Assembly (NCBI RefSeq): GCF_007747795.1
Contig: NZ_CP036275.1
Location: 3,712,001 to 3,776,000 of the forward strand
Length of the DNA stretch: 64,000 nt
Origin: Maioricimonas rarisocia
GTDB lineage: Bacteria; Planctomycetota; Planctomycetia; Planctomycetales; Planctomycetaceae
Reading direction: 5' to 3'
Shown here: piece after piece, positions 45,366 to 52,676 of the stretch
Position numbering within the stretch: position 1 is the first letter of the stretch
How the letters are laid out: each line of letters begins with the position of its first letter
Made by a program: the position numbers and the translations under genes
Notes under the pieces: generated by a model
What the model was told of the DNA's origin: nothing
What the model saw: the letters and a program-made list of their open reading frames with translations, nothing else
Database searches by the model: none

Positions 45366-45584
45366 AGCGCTGACACACGTAGGTGCAGGGTGCTGTCGCG
45401 TGGCCGCCAAGAGCAGCAACCAGTACCAGCACGAAGCGCCAGCGAGTGGATCTCCTGCACTCCTCATCACTCCCCTCATGTCACGTGAAGATGGACGGCT
45501 CGATCAGACCCGCGAAAATGCAATCCGTTTCTGGCGAGAGCATCTCCCGACAGGGCGAGAGCGACATTGAGCAGACGGAAGCAG

Positions 45585-46047
45585 ATGCCGAAGAATCCGG
45601 CAGTCGGTCTGAAGCTGGGCCGGCAGTGGCTGGCCACCCGTGAGGGGACCTGCCGGCACTGCGGCCTGCCGCGGTTCGCTCACGCGGGAGAGCATCGTGT
45701 CCGTTGTCCCCGGGACGAAGAGGAACTGCTGGCCGTCGACAGCACGCTCGGCAGTCTGCTCGACGAATGGCGGGCGATTGTGCAGCCGGTCAATGATTTT
45801 CACGAGTACCTGCAGCGCGAGGGACGCCGGGCCCTCAAGCGAAGTGAGGAGATTCCGCCGGGGCTCGATTCCCGTCCCCTGCAGCAGGAGATGCTTGGTG
45901 AGATCCGCTGTTTCCGCGAGCACATGATCGAGGTAGCCGATCGCCTCGCCGAGCGGGAACTGGACCGTCGCAAACGCAAGGGACGAGCGGCGAGGCCCCA
46001 GCCGCAGGGCCGGCCGTTGTCGGACGGCAATCTGAATCACGCAGCCG
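45585..46047 (+). pseudogene. 5' part of a CxxC coiled-coil protein, 3' end lost in repeats
   Basis: About 150 codons have coding character (GC-rich third positions). They include a zinc-type knuckle (CRHCGLPRFAHAGEHRVRCP) followed by a helical, charged stretch (FREHMIEVADRLAERELDRRKRKG). The frame then enters repeat sequence at about 46006 and stays open by chance, running out of frame through the zinc-ribbon gene and joining the nuclease frame to 48740. No homologous C-terminus is visible, so I treat it as truncated by the repeats. The helical part is similar in style to the protein at 42798. The end coordinate is approximate. Confidence 0.5.
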
Positions 46048-46091
46048 TACCGGTACCGGCACGAAGCGCCGGCGAGGGAATCTGCACGTTA

Positions 46092-46124
46092 ACGAGCCGC
46101 GACCGTGAGGGAGCGGAAGGTGCG
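46092..46124 (+). repeat. Interspersed repeat A, copy 2
   Basis: Identical over 33 bases to the copy at 45333-45365. Preceded at about 46055 by a CGAAGCGCCGGCGAG element, matching the order seen near 45435, although there the two elements are in reversed relative order. Confidence 0.8.
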
Positions 46125-46245
46125 TCCACCGACACGCCTGTGTGCCACGGGCTCTGCCGGTGCCCGTTGCCAGCGACGAGTGCTGTGTCACGGCTCTCCT
46201 GCTCAACTCTCCCCTCACTCCTCTCTGCCCCGCAGGCGCTCACAA

Positions 46246-46273
46246 TTGACGCCGGTGCCGGTTCGTGCACAAT
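46246..46273 (+). promoter_or_regulatory. Promoter of the zinc-ribbon/nuclease/helicase operon
   Basis: TTGACG (46246-46251), a 16-nt spacer and CACAAT (46268-46273), the same -10 hexamer as the tRNA-Val promoter. The predicted start near 46280 leaves a leader of about 155 nt before the zinc-ribbon ATG. Confidence 0.5.
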
Positions 46274-46434
46274 GGCGGAATCAGTCGGGCATGCGGGCCT
46301 GCTCATCCTCTCCGGAACCAGTTCTGTCGCTGCGCCGCCGCGGCAACCGGAGAGCGACCTCGCGACTTTCCTGCGTGCGCGACGGCTCGGCCGATCCGGA
46401 CTGAATCACCAAGAGAGAACACCAACGGGCCCCG

Positions 46435-46602
46435 ATGATCGAGTTCAAGTGCAACGCGTGCGGACATCGCCTGGGGGCGAAGGACTCCGCCGCCGGGCGG
46501 CAAGTGAACTGTCCGCAGTGCAGAGCCCGGCAGATCGTTCCGGGTGCCGGACAACGAGTCCAGCTTCACTTCCGCAACGGTATGGAGAACATGCCCCGAT
46601 GA
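46435..46602 (+). CDS. Small zinc-ribbon protein
   Basis: A 55-residue product with two CxxC knuckles, CNACGHRLGAKDSAAG and NCPQCRARQIVPG. Planctomycetes often have longer proteins with this kind of N-terminal zinc ribbon (CxxCG ... AAG ... CPxC). It ends soon after the second knuckle (VQLHFRNGMENMPR), so it may be the stump of a longer gene cut when the nuclease module arrived. Its stop overlaps the nuclease start as ATGA (46599-46602), so translation is coupled. Confidence 0.65.
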   Translation: MIEFKCNACGHRLGAKDSAAGRQVNCPQCRARQIVPGAGQRVQLHFRNGMENMPR

Positions 46603-48740
46603 AATTGGCTTGTGCCCAAATACGCAACTTCCGACGACTCGAAGATGTTTCAATCATTTTTGACGAATCGGAGACAGTCTTCGTTGGTCCGAACAACAGC
46701 GGGAAGACGAGTGCAGCCGACGTTTTCCGGCACTTCGTGAAAAGTCGCGAGTTCTCGATCCACGACTTTTCAGTGTCCCAACTTGACAGTTTCAACCAGT
46801 TTGCACGCGGCGAGCTGGACGAAAGTGATCTTCCGGCGATCGAACTCGATCTGTGGTTTGCGATCACTCCACAGACGCAGTTCGGTCGAGTCGGGATGCT
46901 CTTGCCCGACGTTGAGCAGGATTACAACAAAGTGGGGATAAGACTTCGCTTCTGTGTGAATGATCCCGAAGAGCTGAAAGAGTCATATGAGTCACGCTGT
47001 GCTCCGGGGCGAGGCGCTCCTACGAAGGAGCTCACTGAATATCTTGAAGAAGCGGACGCAGTTCGGCGTCACTTCTCAATATCGTACAGCGCGTTGAGCG
47101 GAGACACCGAGCCTCCCCATGTTCACCCGCTGTCGCCGGAACAGGGACGGCGGCTCGTCGCTCAGCTGGTGCGTGTCGAATTCGTTGATGCTCAGCGAAA
47201 CATTGACGACCACGAGCGAACGGGAACAACGAGGCTCTCGAACGTGTTCGATCGCTATTACAAGCGATATCTCGACCAGGCAACGACTGCACATGAGGCT
47301 ACAGACCTGGTTGTTCAGCATAATGTTGATCTGACGCTGCATTATGAACGCGTATTCAAAGAGCTTCTTGATGTAATCGGAAGTCTTGGTGTGCCGTCCG
47401 CAGCGGATAGGTCGCCAAAGTTGGTGTCAAACCTTGTCCCCGAGTCTGTACTGGGTGGTAACGCCGTCCTTACCTATGTCGACCAGAAGCGGGAGCACTC
47501 GCTGCCTGAAAAGTACTGCGGACTCGGTGTCAAGAATCTTATATATCTCGCTGTTACCATATGCGATCTTCACCTCGATTGGATAAACACGTCGGCGAAC
47601 CGCCCTTTGTTGCTCATCCTGTTTGTCGAGGAGCCGGAAGTTCATCTACATGCTCAGGCCCAGCAGACGTTTATCACGAACGTCAGGAAGATCCTACAAA
47701 AGAACGCACGCGAACACGACGGTCGCGCTGAGGCGCCACAAATTGTTGTGACGACACACTCGTCTCACATCTTAGATGCCGTTGAGTTCCCATTGGTTCG
47801 CTATTTTCGTCGTTGCCGATCAAGAGACGAGAGCGCCACCACGACGACTCTTAGTGCGTCCACGGTCCTCGATCTTGGCCAGTTTTCGCCGGAAGGAGCC
47901 TCCATTGTAGAGAATGCGACAGTTGCGGGAACAACGACTCCTGGTGGTGACGAGAACGGCACGCGAAGGGCCACCAGCGCAGTGCGCCAGGATACGCTAC
48001 GCTTCTTGAGACGCTACATGCGCCTCACGCACTGCGACCTGTTCTTTGCGGACGCTGCTATCCTCGTCGAGGGCACCGTCGAGAAGCTGCTCATGCCGGA
48101 GATGATTGCAAGATGTGCGCCATTGCTTCAGGATCGCTACATTACCGTGTTGGAAGTAGGGGGGGCATTCGCGCATCGGTTCGAAGAGCTTTTGCGATTC
48201 TTGGCGATTCCGTTTCTCGTTATCACCGATGTCGACTCTGTGAAAGCGACTGGGAGGCGTACGGCGTGTAGAGCCGATGCCGTCGGAGCCAAGACATCGA
48301 ATGCGGCGTTGAGACACTACCTCAGAACAGACTATGTGTCAGACCTTAACAACCGCACAATTGACGAACGAACAATAGCCGAGGGGGCTGGGTGTGTAGT
48401 GTATCAACGCCCGACACCTGTTAACGCAGGTGGCGAGAGTGAGGCTATGCACGGGCGCACATTTGAAGAAGCGTTTGTTTACGAGAACCTGCGTCATTAC
48501 CGAGATGGTGATGTGGAGTTCCCGGGGGTAGTGATGTTCAATGGGAACCTCGGCCGGATACACCAGCGTGTTTTCGATGCAGTCAAGTCTCAGAACTTCA
48601 AGAAAGCTGAGTTCGCACTGTCGGTTCTGGCATCGGAGGCGGATTGGCGCACCCCCGAATATATTAGTGAGGGGCTCGAATGGTTACAGGACAAACTGCG
48701 TGGGCGGTCTGGTGTTGCGAGTGAGGAGAACGGCCGGTGA
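46599..48740 (+). CDS. OLD-family ATPase/TOPRIM nuclease (Gabija GajA-like)
   Basis: A 713-residue protein. The ABC-type ATPase has Walker A GPNNSGKT (residues 30-37), a signature region GLGVKNLIYLAV, Walker B LLLILFVEEPEVHLHAQAQ (about 337-355) and a switch His in VVTTHSSHI. The TOPRIM domain follows with AILVEGTVEKLL (catalytic Glu, about 489) and VITDVDSV (DxD, about 543-545), so the nuclease centre looks intact. OLD nucleases paired with a UvrD-like helicase (class 2) form the Gabija anti-phage system; GajA is usually about 580 residues, so this is longer. Codon use is more AT-rich than its neighbours. The same frame is open upstream to 45567, but ATG 46599 starts the conserved domain. 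Confidence 0.85.
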   Translation: MKLACAQIRNFRRLEDVSIIFDESETVFVGPNNSGKTSAADVFRHFVKSREFSIHDFSVSQLDSFNQFARGELDESDLPAIELDLWFAITPQTQFGRVGMLLPDVEQDYNKVGIRLRFCVNDPEELKESYESRCAPGRGAPTKELTEYLEEADAVRRHFSISYSALSGDTEPPHVHPLSPEQGRRLVAQLVRVEFVDAQRNIDDHERTGTTRLSNVFDRYYKRYLDQATTAHEATDLVVQHNVDLTLHYERVFKELLDVIGSLGVPSAADRSPKLVSNLVPESVLGGNAVLTYVDQKREHSLPEKYCGLGVKNLIYLAVTICDLHLDWINTSANRPLLLILFVEEPEVHLHAQAQQTFITNVRKILQKNAREHDGRAEAPQIVVTTHSSHILDAVEFPLVRYFRRCRSRDESATTTTLSASTVLDLGQFSPEGASIVENATVAGTTTPGGDENGTRRATSAVRQDTLRFLRRYMRLTHCDLFFADAAILVEGTVEKLLMPEMIARCAPLLQDRYITVLEVGGAFAHRFEELLRFLAIPFLVITDVDSVKATGRRTACRADAVGAKTSNAALRHYLRTDYVSDLNNRTIDERTIAEGAGCVVYQRPTPVNAGGESEAMHGRTFEEAFVYENLRHYRDGDVEFPGVVMFNGNLGRIHQRVFDAVKSQNFKKAEFALSVLASEADWRTPEYISEGLEWLQDKLRGRSGVASEENGR

Positions 48741-50581
48741 CGAAGCACAAACCAACTGATGCAGATAAGGAGATCGCACGCTGTCTGCGTGACAACGCTT
48801 CCTTCCGTGTGGTTGCCGGCGCAGGTGCTGGTAAGACCACGTCACTGGTGCGGGCCCTTGGGGCTATCGTTGAGTTGCACGGTAAGCAGATGTTGCGCGA
48901 TGGTCAACGTGCAGTGTGCATTACGTACACGAATCGTGCGGCTGATGTAATTCGAGGCCGGTTGCGCAACAACCAGCTGTTTGTTGTGTCGACTCTTCAC
49001 AGTTTCGTGTGGGGAGAGATCGGTCACTTCACGGAGAGCATCCGGAAGTCGTTGCGTGAGTCTATTATCCCGCATCACATTCGGAAGTATCAAGACGACG
49101 ATAACGGGGGTAAGTCGAAGAAAGCGGTGCGTGCTCGGCAGCAGATTGACGAGCTGACGCGTGCGTGTGAGGGGCTGGGGGCAGTTGATGGGTTTCGTTA
49201 CGGGGTCAACAATACCTTCAGTAGCTACCTTGAAGGGGAGATTGGTCACGACGACCTGATTCTGGTTGGGGCGAACATGGTAGAACGCTGTCCTCCACTT
49301 CGGAGGATTCTTTCACAGAAGTACGCGTACTTCCTGGTCGACGAGGCACAGGACACCTCGCGTCACATGATCCAAGCATTTAATACGCTCGCGGCAGATC
49401 CCGAGGCACCGTTGGTCGGGTACTTTGGTGACCCGATGCAGCAGATTTACGACAAGGGCAACTCCGGCTTTCCTGGGCCCGAAGGCGCAGAAACTATTAC
49501 GAAGCGCGAGAACTATCGCTGCGCACCACAGGTCGTCACGTTCCTTAATGCGTTTCGGAAGGATGTCCAACAGCGCGCAGCCGGAGAAAACGCGTCGGTC
49601 GACGGAAGCGTAGAAATGATGCTCGTCCAGGCGGAGAGTCCTGAAGGCGGGAGGGGGCGGTACAGCGACAAACAGCTTGAGCGTGCGCAACGGAGATTTG
49701 TTGAGGCACTGCGAGTCTGGGAATGGGAGAATCGGGAAGGCGTCAAGCAGTTGTACCTTGTACGCCGAATGATTGCGCGGCGTCTTGGTTTCCTGGAACT
49801 TCATGACTTGTTTACGGGGCCTTTGGCTTCGCAACGGGCACAGAGCGAATTCGAGTCCGGCAGCCACTTTCTTATCAAGCAGTTTGTCGAGCCTATTGTT
49901 CCATTGGTACGTGCTCGTCGGGATGGTGATAACTCTACGTGCATGCGAATCCTGACCAGTCGCACAAGTGCGTTCAGCCCAGACGGCGTGCATTCGCAGA
50001 AGTCAGTGGGGGAAGTCAGGGAGATCGGGAAGCGAGTGGTGCAGAGGCTTGTAGAGCTTTTTGAGAACGCCCCCTTGCGCGATGTGCTTGAGTACTGCTG
50101 TAAGGAAGGGATCGTCGCCGTGTCCGAGAAGCTGAAGAATGAACTGGTCCGTCCAGAACGCACTGACGAGTATGACGAAGAGCTTCACAGGGAACAGAAG
50201 TCCGAGTGGCTGGCTGATCACTTCTTTCGGATGTCCGGTCGACAGGTAGAGAAGTACTGCGAGTTTCTAGCTGAGAATACGCCTTTCAGCACACAGCACG
50301 GTGTCAAAGGAGAGGAATACGAGGACGTTGTCGTCGTGTTCGACGACGTAGAAGCGGGATGGCACAATTACAGCTTTGCGAAAATGCTGGCACCGCAAAC
50401 AACCGGAGAGCCGAGAGATGAGCAGAGAGAACGGAGTCGCAAGCTCGCGTACGTCTCCTTCTCAAGGGCAAAACGGAATCTTCGCATCGTCCTGTTTACG
50501 CAAGAACCTCGAATGGCCAAGCAGGAGATCGTGACGCAAGGGTTGTTGTCCGATCAGCAGATTCGCATTCTTGACGGGTGA
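48737..50581 (+). CDS. UvrD-like superfamily 1 helicase (Gabija GajB-like)
   Basis: A 614-residue helicase. Motif I is AGAGAGKTTSL (about 27-37), motif II is YFLVDEAQDTS (about 200-210), and motif III is YFGDPMQQIYD. ENYRCAPQVV is the motif IV region, HGVKGEEYEDVVVVF is motif V and LAYVSFSRAKRNLRIV is motif VI, so the ATPase core appears complete. Its GTG start overlaps the nuclease stop by 4 nt (GTGA), with AGGAG upstream, indicating co-translation. Gabija GajB is around 500 residues; the extra length lies in the middle. It probably unwinds or senses DNA for the partner nuclease. Confidence 0.85.
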   Translation: MTKHKPTDADKEIARCLRDNASFRVVAGAGAGKTTSLVRALGAIVELHGKQMLRDGQRAVCITYTNRAADVIRGRLRNNQLFVVSTLHSFVWGEIGHFTESIRKSLRESIIPHHIRKYQDDDNGGKSKKAVRARQQIDELTRACEGLGAVDGFRYGVNNTFSSYLEGEIGHDDLILVGANMVERCPPLRRILSQKYAYFLVDEAQDTSRHMIQAFNTLAADPEAPLVGYFGDPMQQIYDKGNSGFPGPEGAETITKRENYRCAPQVVTFLNAFRKDVQQRAAGENASVDGSVEMMLVQAESPEGGRGRYSDKQLERAQRRFVEALRVWEWENREGVKQLYLVRRMIARRLGFLELHDLFTGPLASQRAQSEFESGSHFLIKQFVEPIVPLVRARRDGDNSTCMRILTSRTSAFSPDGVHSQKSVGEVREIGKRVVQRLVELFENAPLRDVLEYCCKEGIVAVSEKLKNELVRPERTDEYDEELHREQKSEWLADHFFRMSGRQVEKYCEFLAENTPFSTQHGVKGEEYEDVVVVFDDVEAGWHNYSFAKMLAPQTTGEPRDEQRERSRKLAYVSFSRAKRNLRIVLFTQEPRMAKQEIVTQGLLSDQQIRILDG

Positions 50582-50605
50582 GTTGGTCGTGTGATGAATC
50601 CCCCC

Positions 50606-51988
50606 CTACCCCGTCACTTCCTTCACCACCCTCCCATGCACGTCCGTCAGCCGGAAGTCGCGGCCGGCATAACGATACGTCAGCTTCTCGTGGTCCAGCC
50701 CCAGCAGGTGCAGCACCGTCGCGTGCAGGTCATGAATGTGCACCCGGTCGTGCACCGCACGGAAGCCGAAGTCGTCCGTCTCGCCGTACGTCATGCCGCC
50801 CTTCACGCCGCCGCCCGCCAGCCACATCGTGAACCCGTAATGGTTATGGTCCCGGCCGTTGCCGTTCTCTGAGGTCGGCGTCCGCCCGAACTCGCCACCC
50901 CAGATGACCAGCGTGTCCTCCAGCAGACCCCGCTGCTTCAGATCGGTCAGCAGAGCCGCAATCGGCCGGTCGATGTCCCGGCAGAGCTTGCGCGTCGATT
51001 CGTCGTGCTTGCTGTGCGTGTCCCACGGCTGCCCGTTGCCGTAGTAGATCTGGGTGAACAACACGCCCCGTTCGGCCAGCCGGCGGGCGAGCAGACAGGC
51101 GTTGGCGAAGTGCCCTTCGCCGTACGCCTCGCGGGTCGATTGTGTTTCCCGCTCGAGATCGAACGCTTCGGTCGCGGAAAACTGCATGCGGAAGGCGGTC
51201 TCCATCGAGCGGATGCGGGCATCGAGCCGGGCGTCGGAGCTGCGCTGCTCGCGGTGCAGACCGTTCAGCTCGCGGAGCAGTTCGAGTTGCCGCCGCTGCT
51301 CGTCGACACTGTGCGAGGTGTTCTTGAGGTAGGGGATGAGCTTGTCGGGGGTGGGATCGCTGTGGTTGATGTACGTCCCCTGATGCTCGCCCGGCAGAAA
51401 GCCGCTCGACCAGAGGATCGAAAACCGGACCGGGCGGCCCGGGCAGAGCACGACATACGGCGGCAGGCTGTCGTTTTCGGTCCCCAGGCCGTACGACATC
51501 CAGGCTCCCATACTGGGCCGCGTCGGCAGGATGGTGCCGTTGTTCATCAGCAGCAGGGCCGGGCCGTGGTTGGGGTTGTTGGTGTGCAGCGAACGGATGA
51601 CGCAGATGTCGTCGATTCGCTGGGCGGTGAGGGGGAGCAGCTCGCTGACCGGCACGCCGCTCTCGCCGGCCGGGGAGAATTTGAACGGCGAGGGGAGCAG
51701 CCCGGCGGTCTTCCGTTCGGTCCGCAGGTCGACTTCGCTGGGACGCTCGCCGGCGAACTTCGCCGTCAGCGGCTTGGGGTCGAACAGGTCCCCCTGGAAG
51801 GGGCCGCCGTTCATGAACAGCTGGATGACCCGTTTCGCCCGCGGCTGCGCGTGGGGTGAGACCGGTGCCGCCTCGCCATTACGGAACAGGGCCCCGGCCA
51901 GTCCGATCGTGCCAAGGCCGCCCCCCATCTTGCGGATCAGGCTGCGTCGGGTGAGTGTGTCGGCGGTGGTGTCAGGTTGTGAGTTCAC
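50606..51988 (-). CDS. DUF1501 Tat-exported protein
   Basis: A 460-residue protein of the planctomycete DUF1501 (sulfatase-like fold) family. It has a twin-arginine signal (TRRSLIRKMGGGLGTIGLAGAL), followed by RVIQLFMNGGPFQGDLFDPKP and, near the C-terminus, GGEFGRTP and HDLHATVLHLLGLDH, all typical of the family. The function is unknown; members usually sit beside PSCyt1/DUF1549/DUF1553 genes. That partner is present upstream (52677) but separated by 688 nt of repeats. I chose GTG 51988, which starts just before the Tat signal. Its stop lies 24 nt from the helicase stop. Confidence 0.92.
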   Translation of the reverse strand: MNSQPDTTADTLTRRSLIRKMGGGLGTIGLAGALFRNGEAAPVSPHAQPRAKRVIQLFMNGGPFQGDLFDPKPLTAKFAGERPSEVDLRTERKTAGLLPSPFKFSPAGESGVPVSELLPLTAQRIDDICVIRSLHTNNPNHGPALLLMNNGTILPTRPSMGAWMSYGLGTENDSLPPYVVLCPGRPVRFSILWSSGFLPGEHQGTYINHSDPTPDKLIPYLKNTSHSVDEQRRQLELLRELNGLHREQRSSDARLDARIRSMETAFRMQFSATEAFDLERETQSTREAYGEGHFANACLLARRLAERGVLFTQIYYGNGQPWDTHSKHDESTRKLCRDIDRPIAALLTDLKQRGLLEDTLVIWGGEFGRTPTSENGNGRDHNHYGFTMWLAGGGVKGGMTYGETDDFGFRAVHDRVHIHDLHATVLHLLGLDHEKLTYRYAGRDFRLTDVHGRVVKEVTG

Positions 51989-52075
51989 GGGTCTTTCCCG
52001 GGGATGGGGGTTCGTCTGTTGTCGTTGATGGTGAGCGGAGCGTAAATCGTTGCGTGCCACCGGCGGCTGGCCGGT

Positions 52076-52101
52076 TCCGCTCCCTCACGGTCGCGGCTCG
52101 T
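52076..52101 (-). repeat. Interspersed repeat A, copy 3 (reverse)
   Basis: Plus strand reads TCCGCTCCCTCACGGTCGCG then GCTCGT, the complement of the core of copies 1 and 2. Confidence 0.8.
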
Positions 52102-52187
52102 AACAGGCGATTGCGAACGTTATTTAATGGACGTCAGCTTGCCGATGAAGCCTCTCCGTGCCTCTGTGGTTCACATTGAACATCGGC

Positions 52188-52206
52188 GATCGTCAGGCGG
52201 TGCCTG
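52188..52206 (+). repeat. Interspersed repeat B, copy 2
   Basis: GATCGTCAGGCGGTGCCTG, identical to 52509-52527 and to the reverse copy at 45034-45052. It is followed by a TTCGTGCTGGT element and GTCGAAGGACGC, which also follow the next copy. Confidence 0.75.
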
Positions 52207-52286
52207 ACCTACTCGTTTCGTGCTGGTATCGGTACGTCGAAGGACGCATGTGTTACGCCGGCGCTGACACAACAGGGTTGTCTGGT

Positions 52287-52312
52287 TCCGCTCCCTCACG
52301 GTCGCGGCTCGT
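52287..52312 (-). repeat. Interspersed repeat A, copy 4 (reverse)
   Basis: Identical over 26 bases to copy 3 at 52076-52101. Confidence 0.8.
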
Positions 52313-52508
52313 CACGTGCGACGCTTTACGGTGTATTCGAATGGGGCACGGAGCCGTGGCACGCGAAAAATAGTGATTCCCTCGAGCCTCGCGTCGCGAG
52401 CTTCAAGACTGCTGGACCACGCCCGTCACTCCGCTTTGCTTCGTTCCAGGCGTGCCACCCTGCTTACTCCGTGCCTCTGTGTCTCTGTGGTTCAAATCGA
52501 ACGTCGGC

Positions 52509-52527
52509 GATCGTCAGGCGGTGCCTG
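52509..52527 (+). repeat. Interspersed repeat B, copy 3
   Basis: Identical to 52188-52206. The shared block continues in both copies with short matches (CTACTCG, CGCTTCGTGCTGGT-like, GTCGAAGGACGC, TACGCCGG), so the two units are diverged duplicates about 320 nt apart. Confidence 0.75.
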
Positions 52528-52676
52528 GGCTACTCGCTGATCCACTCGCTTGCGCTTCGTGCTGGTGTGTCACGTCGAAGGACGCGTGCAGTACGCCGGA
52601 GCTCACGCTCCGGGCTCGCCTTTTGTGTTGTGCCCGTCTTCCTCAGGCCTCATCTCTCACCCCTCACCTCTCCCTG

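Larger units (their letters stand above)
44999..45584. other. Repeat-rich noncoding stretch
   Basis: About 585 bases without a credible gene. It holds copies of several short repeats found elsewhere in the window: CAGGCACCGCCTGACGATC (45034-45052), a GGCTCGAG-type element near 45276, the GCGACCGTGAGGGAGCGG element (45333-45365) and a CGAAGCGCCAGCGAGTGGAT element near 45435. The mosaic has no long tandem structure. Confidence 0.6.
51989..52676. other. Repeat-rich noncoding stretch between DUF1501 and PSCyt1 genes
   Basis: 688 bases made largely of the interspersed repeats: repeat A in reverse at 52076 and 52287, repeat B at 52188 and 52509, and two longer partly similar units starting with a CTCTGTGGTTCA element at about 52162 and 52488. 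Also present are a reversed partial REP-like copy near 52342 and a CTCGAGCCTCGCG element near 52382. No gene is supported. Confidence 0.65.

Noticed and set aside
45333-46124. Repeats considered as part of a CRISPR array
   Set aside because: Copies are hundreds of bases apart, occur in both orientations, and are not separated by uniform spacers; no cas genes are present.
46599-50581. Retron Eco8-type or single-gene OLD system
   Set aside because: No reverse transcriptase or ncRNA structure was seen, and the tight helicase coupling fits a class 2 OLD pair.
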